This document shows positions 25,516-34,484 of a stretch of DNA of 64,000 nucleotides, in pieces (position 1 is the stretch's first letter; each line of letters opens with the position of its first letter). This DNA comes from Pseudodesulfovibrio sp. zrk46 (GTDB lineage: Bacteria > Desulfobacterota > Desulfovibrionia > Desulfovibrionales > Desulfovibrionaceae): NCBI RefSeq assembly GCF_012516435.1, contig NZ_CP051216.1, forward strand, positions 3,833,501 through 3,897,500. The letters are read 5' to 3'. The position numbers and the translations under genes were made by a program. The notes under the pieces are model-generated. The model saw nothing but the letters and a program-made list of their open reading frames with translations, was not told where the DNA came from and ran no database searches.

Positions 25516-26626
25516 ACCTGTAGAATTGCCCCACCATCTGCGCAAAATCGCCCATGTATTCGTGGACGAATCCATGCAGGATTCACTCATGGCCAATCGC
25601 GTGCGGGAGCGCCTTGCCGGAACCACACACGAAAATATTCCTTGGACTGTAGTCCCGCCTGAGCAAGACCGTATTGAATTTGATAAAGGAGACGATCAGG
25701 CTCTCTACCTGAAAGAATACAAAGGCAAATTCCTGCGATTCTGCCCTGGAACGCGAGCCTATCACTGCTGCGGCTACCGCATCATCCACATTGGCGAAAA
25801 CTGCCCCATGCGGTGTTCCTACTGCATTCTCCAAGCCTATTTTCAAGATCGCGTCTTGAAGATCTGGGCGAATCAAAACGACCTGTTCTCCGAACTTGCA
25901 AATGGATTCGGAGCCGATCCGAACACCAGATACCGGGTGGGAACTGGAGAGTTCACAGACTCCTTGGCTCTCGAGCACCTGACAGGCTATAGCCACGACC
26001 TCGTGGGTTTTCTCAACGACTTTGACAACGTGGTGCTGGAACTGAAATCCAAGGTCGTGGACCTCACATGGATGAATGCCGCTAAACGCACTGACCGCGT
26101 ACTTCCTGCATGGTCGATGAACGCCCCCTTCGTCAATGAACACGAAGAGTTCGATGTATCCACACTGCGCGAACGTCTGGAAGCAGCACGCACCTGCGCC
26201 GAGGCCGGATTCCGGGTCTGTCTGCATTTCGATCCCATCATCCACTACCCCGGCTGGAAAGAGGGATACGCAGAAACCATCGACATGATCTTCGACTATG
26301 TAAAGCCGGAGCAGATCGCATACATGTCCTTGGGCTCGTTCCGCTGCATGCCGCAGCTCAATCCGATTATTGCGGACAACTTCCCGGACACCAGTTACAT
26401 ATATAATGAATTTGTTCCCGGCCTGGACGGCAAGGCACGACTTCTACGTCCCTTACGCGTTGAACAATTCAAATTCATGGTTGACCGCCTCCGTAGCCAT
26501 GGCATGGATAAGCAACTGTATTTCTGCATGGAATCAACCGAGGTGTGGAACGAAGTTTTCGGATACGCTCCCAAAGACTTTGGCGGCCTTGGCAAACGCC
26601 TCATGGAACAGGCTTTCAACGATTAA
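25508..26626 (+). CDS. Spore photoproduct lyase-like radical SAM protein
   Basis: A 372-residue protein starting at ATG 25508 inside the end of the ParB-domain gene, with GGGAGAACAGG upstream; a longer frame from 25418 lies wholly within that gene. Radical SAM cysteines C99, C103 and C106 are in NCPMRCSYC. Context such as FCPGTRAYHCCGY and LGSFRCMPQL matches the SPL/SplB-like family. True SPL repairs UV thymine lesions in spores, but this organism type does not sporulate, so another substrate is likely. A Cys corresponding to the SPL H-donor cannot be assigned with confidence. Confidence 0.82.
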   Translation: MTKPVELPHHLRKIAHVFVDESMQDSLMANRVRERLAGTTHENIPWTVVPPEQDRIEFDKGDDQALYLKEYKGKFLRFCPGTRAYHCCGYRIIHIGENCPMRCSYCILQAYFQDRVLKIWANQNDLFSELANGFGADPNTRYRVGTGEFTDSLALEHLTGYSHDLVGFLNDFDNVVLELKSKVVDLTWMNAAKRTDRVLPAWSMNAPFVNEHEEFDVSTLRERLEAARTCAEAGFRVCLHFDPIIHYPGWKEGYAETIDMIFDYVKPEQIAYMSLGSFRCMPQLNPIIADNFPDTSYIYNEFVPGLDGKARLLRPLRVEQFKFMVDRLRSHGMDKQLYFCMESTEVWNEVFGYAPKDFGGLGKRLMEQAFND

Positions 26627-26632
26627 CAGGTA

Positions 26633-28294
26633 ATGAAATCCCCTCTGAGTTCCGATACTACTATTGAATACAAACCAGACGCAAACATGATGCAAGCCAG
26701 TTACATTCCGACAGATCGTTTTGAAGAGCTCGATCACATAGATCTCGATGGCGTTTTTAACGTCCTCGAAATCTATTGTGACAACCTTCTGCCCGACCTG
26801 GAGGCATGCCTTGTCTTTTTGTTGCGAATTCTGCGTGACAAGGAAGCTGCGTCCCACCCGAAAACTCTGGAATGGATAACGGGCTTGGTCCGCAAGGCCA
26901 TCGCCCTCGGACCATTCCATAAGCAGGCGCTTGATCTGGCCCAACGACTGACAGGCGATATGACCATCGACGCACGACTCGAGCGCATGGCATATTTCGA
27001 CCTTGATCCACAGCTACTCGACTTCAGATCCGTCATGAATGATCCAGCAATGATGCGTCGCAAACGAATCTTGCTGACGGATGTTCTGGATCGAATGTCC
27101 GCCCATGTCATTGCGGCATCCCAGCTTCTTCAGTTGGAATATTATGCTGGCAACAACCACCCTGAATGGCTTGAAAATTTCAATCCACCCAAGTTTTTTC
27201 AGGAGGAATGGAAGCAACGGACATTCTTACACTATGCCGGACTGGGAGACGTTGAACGCGCCATGAAACTCTGGCCAGAAATTGCTTCCCAGCCGATCAG
27301 TGAAATCCAACTTAATCTTGCAGCTGAACTCCATGCAAAATCGGGCGATACGGAGCAGGCACTGGCACTGTATGAAAGATCTCTTGCGATTGATCCGCGA
27401 CAGAAACCTGTACGGCTGCGCATAGAGGAACTCAGGCACCCCAGCCCGGTCAATGCCTCCTTGCTGGATAAGCATTCAGTAACCATCTGCCTGTACTCAT
27501 GGAACAAAGCAGACGATCTACAAAAAACGTTTGAGAGCCTGGCGCAAACCAATATTGGACCGGCTAAAATCAGAGTCTTGCTCAATGGATGCACAGACCA
27601 CAGTGCTGAGGTCGTCGAAAGAGCCAGAGCGTTGTTTCCAGACAACGACTTCGACGTAGTAACTCTCCCAATCAATGTAGGCGCACCCGCCGCACGCAAC
27701 TGGTTGGGGGCTCTGCCGGAAGTTCGTCAAAGTGATTTCGTGGCCTATGTCGATGATGACGTGGAACTGCCAAGCGATTGGCTGGTCCGTTATTTATCTG
27801 TAATGAATACTCATCCGGACACTTCAGTCGTAGGAGGCAAAGTTGTCTTTGGCTCCGAACCCCGAATGATCCAGTATCTGCATCGACGCTTCTCTGTGGT
27901 CTACCCCGGCATGATCAAACTGACCGACCAATGCCAGATCGCCCAAATGGATTTCGGCCAATACGATTATATATGCGAAACCGACACCGTCATGGGATGC
28001 TGTCATCTGCTTCGTATAGCTCACATGCCAGACGGCCCGAATTTCGACATCCGATACTCTCCTTCGCAAATCGACGACATCGCACATGACCTTAAGCTTC
28101 GTGTCGATGGAGGGAAAATACGATACTGCGGATTGGTTCGATGTATCCATCACCAAAATACCGGTGGTGGTTTCAAACGAAAAATGACAAGTGCGCAGCT
28201 TGGTCAAGTGATCGGAAACGACATGAAACTGACCGCGTATCTGCAGCAGCACAGTGACCGAATCAAGACGCTGATGAACGAAGCCGAAAGATGA
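26633..28294 (+). CDS. GT2-family glycosyltransferase with N-terminal helical/TPR region
   Basis: A 553-residue protein. Residues about 1-285 are helical with a TPR-like repeat at AELHAKSGDTEQALALYERSL. From about 285, a GT-A fold begins (VTICLYSWNKADDLQKTFESL). The nucleotide-sugar site is FVAYVDDDVELPSDWL (DxD). An acceptor-region HDLKLR follows late, and the protein ends in a short basic tail. It starts six bases after the radical SAM gene, with AGG close to the ATG. The sugar and acceptor are unknown. It could be part of the same unit as the two genes before it. Confidence 0.78.
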   Translation: MKSPLSSDTTIEYKPDANMMQASYIPTDRFEELDHIDLDGVFNVLEIYCDNLLPDLEACLVFLLRILRDKEAASHPKTLEWITGLVRKAIALGPFHKQALDLAQRLTGDMTIDARLERMAYFDLDPQLLDFRSVMNDPAMMRRKRILLTDVLDRMSAHVIAASQLLQLEYYAGNNHPEWLENFNPPKFFQEEWKQRTFLHYAGLGDVERAMKLWPEIASQPISEIQLNLAAELHAKSGDTEQALALYERSLAIDPRQKPVRLRIEELRHPSPVNASLLDKHSVTICLYSWNKADDLQKTFESLAQTNIGPAKIRVLLNGCTDHSAEVVERARALFPDNDFDVVTLPINVGAPAARNWLGALPEVRQSDFVAYVDDDVELPSDWLVRYLSVMNTHPDTSVVGGKVVFGSEPRMIQYLHRRFSVVYPGMIKLTDQCQIAQMDFGQYDYICETDTVMGCCHLLRIAHMPDGPNFDIRYSPSQIDDIAHDLKLRVDGGKIRYCGLVRCIHHQNTGGGFKRKMTSAQLGQVIGNDMKLTAYLQQHSDRIKTLMNEAER

Positions 28295-28332
28295 CAAGTT
28301 GAAAAAACCACCCTTTTCCCCCTTGCCAATCA

Positions 28333-28338
28333 TATAAT
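28333..28338 (+). promoter_or_regulatory. Probable -10 element upstream of rpsB
   Basis: TATAAT occurs 119 bases before the rpsB start. No good -35 hexamer lies 16-18 bases upstream, so the promoter call is tentative. Confidence 0.4.
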
Positions 28339-28371
28339 GATGGGGTAAGTACCCCCGACTTTAATTCACAC

Positions 28372-28432
28372 ATCCCGCCCATAACTCCGGGTGGCTCGTG
28401 ATGGCACGAGCTCCTAAATGGAACCGCGGGAT
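28372..28432 (+). promoter_or_regulatory. Structured rpsB leader, possible S2 autoregulatory element
   Basis: ATCCCGC (28372-28378) can pair with GCGGGAT (28426-28432), enclosing an inner hairpin GCTCGTG/CACGAGC with an ATGG loop (28394-28411). It lies 25 bases before the rpsB ATG. Ribosomal protein S2 is known to autoregulate rpsB-tsf in other bacteria; whether this fold serves that purpose is inference. Confidence 0.5.
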
Positions 28433-28456
28433 GGACGAAAAACCCAGGAGATTATC

Positions 28457-29239
28457 ATGGCTTACGTAACTATGAAGCAGATGCTGGAAACCGGCGTCCA
28501 CTTCGGCCACCAGACCCGCCGTTGGAACCCCAAAATGCGCCCCTACATCTTCGGCGCCCGCAACGGCATCCACATCATGGACCTGCAGCAGACCGTCAAG
28601 ATGTTTGCTACCGCCCATGACTTCATCGTAGACACCGTCGCCAAGGGCGGCAAAGTGCTCTTCATCGGCACCAAGCGTCAGGCTCAGGAAGCTGTTGCTC
28701 AGGAAGCTGAGCGCGCTGGCATGCCTTTCGTCACCCACCGCTGGATGGGCGGCACCCTGACCAACTTCCAGACCATCAAGCGCTCCATCGATCGCCTCAA
28801 GAACCTTGAGCAGATGTTCGAAGACGGTTCCATCTCCCGCTACACCAAGAAGGAAGCAGTGGGCATGAACCGTGAAGTCAAGAAGCTGAATCTGGCTCTT
28901 GGCGGCATCAAGGATCTGGGCGGCGCACCTAAAGCAGCTTTCGTTATCGATCCCAAGCGCGAACACATCGCCGTTCAGGAATGCCGCAAGCTCGGTATCC
29001 CCGTTGTCGCTGTCGTCGACTCCAACTGCGATCCCGATCTGGTCGATTACATCATCCCCGGTAACGATGACGCTATCCGCGCCATCAAGCTGTTCGCCAC
29101 CCACATGGCTGACGCCTGCATCGAAGGCGGCGCCATGCAGAAGGACTACGCAGCCAAGGCTGCCGAGGAAGCTAAAGCCCCTAAGGCCGCAGCTCCCGCT
29201 GAAGAAGCCCCGAAAACCGAAGAAAAGGCTGAGGCCTAG
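28457..29239 (+). CDS. rpsB: 30S ribosomal protein S2
   Basis: A 260-residue S2 protein starting at [11 protein letters not shown], with CAGGAG six bases before the ATG. Landmarks: [43 protein letters not shown], and [14 protein letters not shown]. The C-terminus carries an Ala/Glu/Lys/Pro-rich tail. It heads the rpsB-tsf pair. Confidence 0.97.
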   Translation: MAYVTMKQMLETGVHFGHQTRRWNPKMRPYIFGARNGIHIMDLQQTVKMFATAHDFIVDTVAKGGKVLFIGTKRQAQEAVAQEAERAGMPFVTHRWMGGTLTNFQTIKRSIDRLKNLEQMFEDGSISRYTKKEAVGMNREVKKLNLALGGIKDLGGAPKAAFVIDPKREHIAVQECRKLGIPVVAVVDSNCDPDLVDYIIPGNDDAIRAIKLFATHMADACIEGGAMQKDYAAKAAEEAKAPKAAAPAEEAPKTEEKAEA

Positions 29240-29264
29240 TCTCTAGCCCCTAGGAGTAAGTATA

Positions 29265-30095
29265 ATGGGTATCACCGCATCTCAGGTTAAAGAACTGCGC
29301 GAAAAGACCGGCGCTGGCATGATGGATTGCAAAAAGGCACTGGTTGAGTCCGGTGGCGACGAAGAAAAAGCAATCATGTACCTCCGCGAGAAGGGCCTGT
29401 CCAAGGCTGCCAAGAAGGCTGGCCGCGCCACTTCCGAAGGTCTCGTAACCCCCTACGTCTCCGAAGACGGCAAGACCGCTGTCATCTCCGAGCTTCTCTG
29501 CGAAACCGACTTCGTTGCCAAGGGCGACGACTTCAAGTCCTTCGCTGCTGCTCTGTCTGAGAAGATCGCTGGTCTGGACGTCACTGCCGGTGCAGCTGAA
29601 GATCTGCCCGCAGAAGTTGCCGACGTTACCGACCTGATCGCCAAGCTCGGCGAGAACATGGGTGTTGGCCGCTTCGCCAAGATCACCACCGATGGCGTTC
29701 TGGGCCTTTACTCCCACTCCAATAACAAGCTCTCCGCTATCGTTGAGCTCAAGGGTTCCGACGACGTAGAGCTGGCCAAAGACATCGCCATGCACGTCGC
29801 TGCCATGAATCCCTCCTGCATCACCTCTGATGAGCTGCCCCAGGATATCCTGGAGAAGGAAAAGGCTCTCTACCTGAAGCAGGCCATGGACGAAGGCAAG
29901 CCCGAGAACATTGCTGAGAAGATCGTCATGGGTCGTCTCAACAAGTACTTCTCTGAAGTCTGCCTCGTTAACCAGGCATTCATCAAAGAAGACAAGAAGT
30001 CCGTTAAGGACATCCTCGGCGGCGCCGAGGTCGCAAGCTTCCAGCGCATCGCCCTCGGCGAAGGCGCGAAAGCGGAAGAAAGCGACGAAGACTAA
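29265..30095 (+). CDS. tsf: Elongation factor Ts
   Basis: A 276-residue nucleotide-exchange factor for EF-Tu. The N-terminal UBA-like part VKELREKTGAGMMDCKKAL and the core LLCETDFVAKGDDF match the family signatures. It lies 25 bases after rpsB and is followed by a strong terminator. No dimerisation-domain truncation is evident. Confidence 0.96.
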   Translation: MGITASQVKELREKTGAGMMDCKKALVESGGDEEKAIMYLREKGLSKAAKKAGRATSEGLVTPYVSEDGKTAVISELLCETDFVAKGDDFKSFAAALSEKIAGLDVTAGAAEDLPAEVADVTDLIAKLGENMGVGRFAKITTDGVLGLYSHSNNKLSAIVELKGSDDVELAKDIAMHVAAMNPSCITSDELPQDILEKEKALYLKQAMDEGKPENIAEKIVMGRLNKYFSEVCLVNQAFIKEDKKSVKDILGGAEVASFQRIALGEGAKAEESDED

Positions 30096-30106
30096 ATAAA
30101 AGGAAA

Positions 30107-30131
30107 ACGGGCCGCACGGCCCGTTTTTTTT
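30107..30131 (+). terminator. Terminator after tsf
   Basis: ACGGGCC and GGCCCGT enclose GCAC, followed by eight T. It separates rpsB-tsf from pyrH-frr. Confidence 0.92.
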
Positions 30132-30141
30132 GACTGCTATA

Positions 30142-30222
30142 CAGGCTGTCGTGAAAGGGGCGAGTGCGGACGCGATGAAAATATCATCGCCACGAAGCAA
30201 TCGCCCCTTTATCGGCAGCCTG
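30142..30222. repeat. 81-nt near-continuous hairpin between tsf and pyrH
   Basis: Three perfectly matched arm pairs nest inside one another. The outer pair is CAGGCTG (30142-30148) with CAGCCTG (30216-30222). The middle pair is AAAGGGGCGA (30154-30163) with TCGCCCCTTT (30201-30210). The inner pair is GCGATGA (30172-30178) with TCATCGC (30184-30190), with a five-base loop. Extra C-G and G-C pairs link the outer and middle arms. There is no T-tract, so it is not a terminator. It could be a pyrH leader structure, an RNase III site, or a small MITE-like insertion; TGCTAT occurs a few bases outside both ends. Confidence 0.8.
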
Positions 30223-30280
30223 AAACATGCTATCGCCTTTGGGCGAGTTCATACCAATACCAACAACACACGAGGTACAT

Positions 30281-31003
30281 ATGGGCAAAGCACGGTACAG
30301 CCGAGTATTACTGAAACTCAGCGGCGAAGCTCTCGCCGGTGAGAAGCAGTTCGGCATTGATCCCGAAGCTATCGACCAATTCGCAAAAGAGATCGCCGAA
30401 GTTGCAGCCACAGGCCTGCAGATGGCTCTCGTCATCGGCGGCGGCAACATCTTCCGCGGCATGGCTGCAAGCGCCAAGGGCATGGATCGTGCTCAGGGCG
30501 ACTACATGGGCATGCTGGCCACGGTCATGAACGCACTGGCTGTCCAGGATGCACTGGAAAAAAATGGCTGCGATACCCGCGTCATGACTGCCCTCAACAT
30601 GGCCGAAGTGGCAGAACCTTATATCCGTCGCCGCGCCCTGCGCCACATGGATAAGGGCCGCGTGGTCATCTGTGCAGCCGGTACCGGCAACCCCTATTTC
30701 ACCACCGACTCTGGCGCCGCCCTCCGCGCGTTGGAACTCAAGTGCGACGCCATCTTCAAGGCCACCAAGGTCGACGGCGTGTACGACAAAGATCCCGCCA
30801 AGTTCGACGATGCCGTGAAGTACGAGACCGTTTCCTACATCGAAACCCTGGAAAAGCGTCTCGGGGTTATGGACTCCACTGCCATTTCCATGGCACGAGA
30901 CAACGAACTGCCCATCGTGGTGTTCAACCTCTATGAAGAAGGCAACATCCGCAGGGCAGCCAACGGCGATAACATTGGAACGACTGTTCAAGGAGGAGAC
31001 TAA
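30281..31003 (+). CDS. pyrH: Uridylate kinase (UMP kinase)
   Basis: A 240-residue amino-acid-kinase-fold enzyme that phosphorylates UMP to UDP. The start is [18 protein letters not shown], with a GAGGT box before it; an upstream in-frame ATG is not supported. Motifs: [33 protein letters not shown] and the [13 protein letters not shown] strand. The stop is one base from the frr start, so these are coupled. Confidence 0.96.
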   Translation: MGKARYSRVLLKLSGEALAGEKQFGIDPEAIDQFAKEIAEVAATGLQMALVIGGGNIFRGMAASAKGMDRAQGDYMGMLATVMNALAVQDALEKNGCDTRVMTALNMAEVAEPYIRRRALRHMDKGRVVICAAGTGNPYFTTDSGAALRALELKCDAIFKATKVDGVYDKDPAKFDDAVKYETVSYIETLEKRLGVMDSTAISMARDNELPIVVFNLYEEGNIRRAANGDNIGTTVQGGD

Positions 31004-31004
31004 T

Positions 31005-31559
31005 ATGCAAGCTCTGATTGATGATGGAAAACAACGCATGAACGGCGCAATTGCCGCTCTCAACAAGGAATTTGATAAGCTGCGCACCGGTCGCGCTAGC
31101 ACTGCTCTGGTGGATAATATCGTAGTGGACTACTACGGCACCCCCACTCCGGTCAGCCAGCTCGCCTCTGTCTCCGTCCCGGATCCCAAAACCCTGACAA
31201 TCCAGCCTTGGGACAAGGGCGCTTTCGCAGCGGTTGAGAAAGCCATTCTGGCTTCCGACCTCGGCCTGACCCCCAATAACGATGGTAGCGTTATCCGCAT
31301 CACCATCCCGGCTCTGACCGAAGAACGTCGCAAGGAACTCGTCAAGGTTGCCAAGAAGTACACTGAGGACTGCAAAATCGCTATCCGCAACGTACGTCGC
31401 GACCTGAATGACCAGCTGAAATCCATGGAAAAAGAAAAGGAAATCAGCGAAGACGAAAGAAAGAAAGGTGAGGGCGACGTGCAGAAGCTGACCGACGATT
31501 TCGTCAAGCAGGCTGACACTGCCGCTGCTGCCAAGGAAAAGGAAATCCTCGCAATCTAA
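31005..31559 (+). CDS. frr: Ribosome recycling factor
   Basis: A 184-residue protein that splits the post-termination ribosome with EF-G. The start is set by AGGAGG about eight bases before ATG 31005. Motifs: [29 protein letters not shown], and the coiled [20 protein letters not shown]. The stop overlaps the uppS start by one base (TAATG). Confidence 0.96.
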   Translation: MQALIDDGKQRMNGAIAALNKEFDKLRTGRASTALVDNIVVDYYGTPTPVSQLASVSVPDPKTLTIQPWDKGAFAAVEKAILASDLGLTPNNDGSVIRITIPALTEERRKELVKVAKKYTEDCKIAIRNVRRDLNDQLKSMEKEKEISEDERKKGEGDVQKLTDDFVKQADTAAAAKEKEILAI

Positions 31560-32278
31560 TGCCTGAATTGAATATCCCTGCCCACATTGCCATCATCATG
31601 GATGGCAATGGGCGGTGGGCGAAACAGCGCGGGCTGCCTCGGACCGAAGGCCACAAGGCCGGAACTGAGACAGCCCGCGCCGTCGTCACTCGCTGCCGCG
31701 AACTGGGCGTCAAGCACCTGACCCTGTACACCTTTTCCAAGGAAAACTGGTCTCGCCCCGAATCTGAAGTCAAGACGCTGTTCAAGCTACTGACGACTTT
31801 CCTTACGCGAGAAGAAAAGAGCCTCAAGGAACAGGGAATTCGCCTCAAGGTACTGGGTGAAATCGACGATATGCCTATGGCTGTTCGCCAAGTACTGAAG
31901 CACGTCATGCGTCAGACAAAGAACTGCACGGACATGACTCTCAACCTCGCGCTCAACTATTCGGGACGCGATGAGATTCTGCGCGCCACCAAGGCCCTTG
32001 TTGCTAAGGGGATTTCCGTAGACGAGATCACCGAGGAAGCGTTTGCGGCAGAACTGTGGACCGGAGGTCAGCCGGACCCGGATCTGATCATACGCACCAG
32101 CGGAGAACTTCGACTGTCCAACTACCTGCTCTTCCAGTGCGCATACTCCGAATTCTATTTCACCGACATCTTCTGGCCAGACTTCTCGTCTGAAGAGTTG
32201 GAAAAAGCCATCGCAGTACTTGGCAATCGCCAGCGCCGTTTCGGCAAGACCGGCGACCAGTTGGATAACGGCGAATAG
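31559..32278 (+). CDS. uppS: Undecaprenyl diphosphate synthase (cis-prenyltransferase)
   Basis: A 239-residue enzyme that makes the C55 lipid carrier for peptidoglycan and glycan export. Motifs: HIAIIMDGNGRWAKQRG (catalytic Asp), GTETARAVV, LTLYTFSKENWSRP, and the C-terminal PDLIIRTSGELRLSNYLLFQ. It overlaps frr by one base. Its product feeds envelope synthesis along with the cdsA and dxr genes that follow. Confidence 0.96.
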   Translation: MPELNIPAHIAIIMDGNGRWAKQRGLPRTEGHKAGTETARAVVTRCRELGVKHLTLYTFSKENWSRPESEVKTLFKLLTTFLTREEKSLKEQGIRLKVLGEIDDMPMAVRQVLKHVMRQTKNCTDMTLNLALNYSGRDEILRATKALVAKGISVDEITEEAFAAELWTGGQPDPDLIIRTSGELRLSNYLLFQCAYSEFYFTDIFWPDFSSEELEKAIAVLGNRQRRFGKTGDQLDNGE

Positions 32279-32371
32279 TCCATCCAGCGTATTGCCCCGG
32301 CGGTGTAAATAGCGTAGAGAAGTTACACTCGTACATTACACGTTATAATAACCAACCCGCTGAAAATATAT

Positions 32372-33175
32372 ATGGATATTTCCCAACACCAAAAAAGGAT
32401 CGCAACAGCCGCTGCACTCGCAGTCATCCCTGCCCTCGCACTGATTTTTCAGGGCTGGGTGCTGTTTACGGTCCTCGCCTTGTTCTGCTGTTTCACCCTC
32501 TGGGAATTCTACGACCTCTTCCGCTCTCATCAGGGAATCAAGACGGTCAAAAGCCTTGGCACCGCATTCACCTTCCTCTTGCTTGGAGCATTTACCACCG
32601 GTGACCTGTTCTATCCGGCAGTAGTGTTGTTCTTCGCCTTCTGGACCGCAGCGTTCATTTTCCTGTACCGATATAGTACAGATCTGACCGCTTCCTTTGT
32701 CCAGGCTATGATCTTTCTGACAGGCCTCATTTACATCCCTATCAATTTCCATTTCTTTCTGAATTTCAATCGGTGGGAATGTGTGTTGGTTATCGGCGCA
32801 GCCGCTGTTTCCGACACAGCAGCTTTCTACGCTGGCACCATGTGGGGCAACAAGAAAATCTGGCCCAAAGTCAGTCCGAAAAAATCATGGGCAGGCAGCA
32901 TTGGCGGGCTTACGGCCTGCACAGTACTGACTACAGTCTACGGCCTCACTTTTGGTCACGCCGCACTGTGGCAATGGGTGCTTCTTGGTGCAGCCTTGAA
33001 CGTGGCAGCACAGATGGGCGATTTCTTCGAATCAGCTCTCAAGCGCTCTCTGGACGTCAAGGACTCAAGTCACATCCTGCCCGGCCATGGCGGCTTCCTG
33101 GACCGCGTGGATTCCATGCTGCTGGTAGTTCCCCTCTACGGCCTGCTGTCCACACTCCATCCGTTCTTCAAATAA
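32372..33175 (+). CDS. cdsA: Phosphatidate cytidylyltransferase (CDP-diglyceride synthase)
   Basis: A 267-residue polytopic membrane enzyme converting phosphatidate and CTP to CDP-diacylglycerol. About seven hydrophobic segments are visible. SDTAAFYAGTMWG and the family signature SALKRSLDVKDSSHILPGHG, continuing into DRVDS, lie near the C-terminus. No Shine-Dalgarno is evident. A 93-base gap after uppS contains a TATAAT (32344-32349) with TTACAC 15 bases upstream, possibly a weak internal promoter. Confidence 0.94.
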   Translation: MDISQHQKRIATAAALAVIPALALIFQGWVLFTVLALFCCFTLWEFYDLFRSHQGIKTVKSLGTAFTFLLLGAFTTGDLFYPAVVLFFAFWTAAFIFLYRYSTDLTASFVQAMIFLTGLIYIPINFHFFLNFNRWECVLVIGAAAVSDTAAFYAGTMWGNKKIWPKVSPKKSWAGSIGGLTACTVLTTVYGLTFGHAALWQWVLLGAALNVAAQMGDFFESALKRSLDVKDSSHILPGHGGFLDRVDSMLLVVPLYGLLSTLHPFFK

Positions 33176-33188
33176 CCCCGGCGATTCC

Positions 33189-34391
33189 GTGAAGACCTAT
33201 ATCTCACCATGGCCTGAAAATGCCACTCTGCCTGATTTCCCTCGCTCCATCTGTATTCTCGGAGCCACAGGATCCATTGGCGACAGCGCACTCAAGGTTA
33301 TCCGCAAACATCCGGAGATGTTCACCGTAACCTCTCTTGCGGGGGGACGGAATGCCAAGAAACTGGCTGAACTCTGTATCGAATTCCAGCCGCCCTATGT
33401 TGGTGTGCTTAATGAACAGGTGAAGAACGACTTCATCGCGCATTTGCCTTGCGGCTATACGCCGGAAATCCTCACAGGTCCCGAAGGATACTGCGAACTG
33501 GCAGCAATGGATGGCGTAGACCTCGTGCTTTCAAGCATTGTAGGTGCCGCTGGTTTCCTGCCCACGTTAGCAGCTGCCAAGACAGGCAAGATGATCGGAC
33601 TGGCCAACAAGGAATCGCTGGTCCTTGGCGGGCATATTATCCGTGAAGCGTGCCAACAGTCCGGTGCCACCATCCTTCCTGTCGACTCCGAGCACAACGC
33701 CTTGTTCCAAGGATTGGCAGGACACGACAGCGACACGGACCTCAAGCGTCTTATCCTCACCGCATCCGGTGGCCCTTTTCGTGGTAAAGACATCGAATTT
33801 CTCAAAACGGTCACTCGTGACCAGGCTCTTGCCCACCCCAACTGGGACATGGGGGCCAAAATCTCCATCGACTCCGCTACCCTCATGAACAAGGGACTGG
33901 AAGTCATTGAGGCTTGCCATCTGTATGGCCTGCCCGTTGAAATGGTGGATGTGGTTGTGCATCCGCAGTCCATCATCCACTCTCTGGTGGAATATGTTGA
34001 TGGTTCACAACTGGCTCACCTTGGAAACCCTGACATGCAGGTTCCCATCGCCCACTGCCTCTGCTTCCCCAAGCGTGTCGAAGTGGATGTGCCTCAGCTC
34101 AATCTCGCTCAAGTGGGTAATCTAACTTTCGAGGAACCCGATCTCACAGCTTTCCCCTGTCTCCGTCTTGCACGCGAGGCATACGACGCTGGTCCGAGTC
34201 ACCCTATTGTGCTCAATGCCGTCAACGAGATCGCTGTCGCCGCGTTCCTCAAAGAGGAAATCCGCTATCTGGATATCCCTGCCATGATCGAGGCAGCTCT
34301 TGACCGTCACACCGCTGTGGACGTATCCACACCAGAGGCAGTGCTGGAACTGGATCGCATGGCGCGAGACGAAGCTGCCGCCCACCTCTAG
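33189..34391 (+). CDS. dxr: 1-deoxy-D-xylulose 5-phosphate reductoisomerase
   Basis: A 400-residue NADPH enzyme of the MEP isoprenoid pathway, supplying precursors to UppS. It begins at GTG 33189, 13 bases after cdsA. Motifs: the NADPH fold CILGATGSIGDSALKVI, LANKESLVLGG, the metal/substrate region LPVDSEHNALFQGL, LTASGGPFRG, HPNWDMGAKISIDSATLMNKG and GNPDMQVPIAHC. Confidence 0.95.
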   Translation: MKTYISPWPENATLPDFPRSICILGATGSIGDSALKVIRKHPEMFTVTSLAGGRNAKKLAELCIEFQPPYVGVLNEQVKNDFIAHLPCGYTPEILTGPEGYCELAAMDGVDLVLSSIVGAAGFLPTLAAAKTGKMIGLANKESLVLGGHIIREACQQSGATILPVDSEHNALFQGLAGHDSDTDLKRLILTASGGPFRGKDIEFLKTVTRDQALAHPNWDMGAKISIDSATLMNKGLEVIEACHLYGLPVEMVDVVVHPQSIIHSLVEYVDGSQLAHLGNPDMQVPIAHCLCFPKRVEVDVPQLNLAQVGNLTFEEPDLTAFPCLRLAREAYDAGPSHPIVLNAVNEIAVAAFLKEEIRYLDIPAMIEAALDRHTAVDVSTPEAVLELDRMARDEAAAHL

Positions 34392-34484
34392 GCAAATTAT
34401 TTATAAGTGCCTAGCCAAATAGGAATGAATGCTTATACTGTTCGTTGTCGCGCATTACAAAACAGCGTGACATAAGAGGACAAC

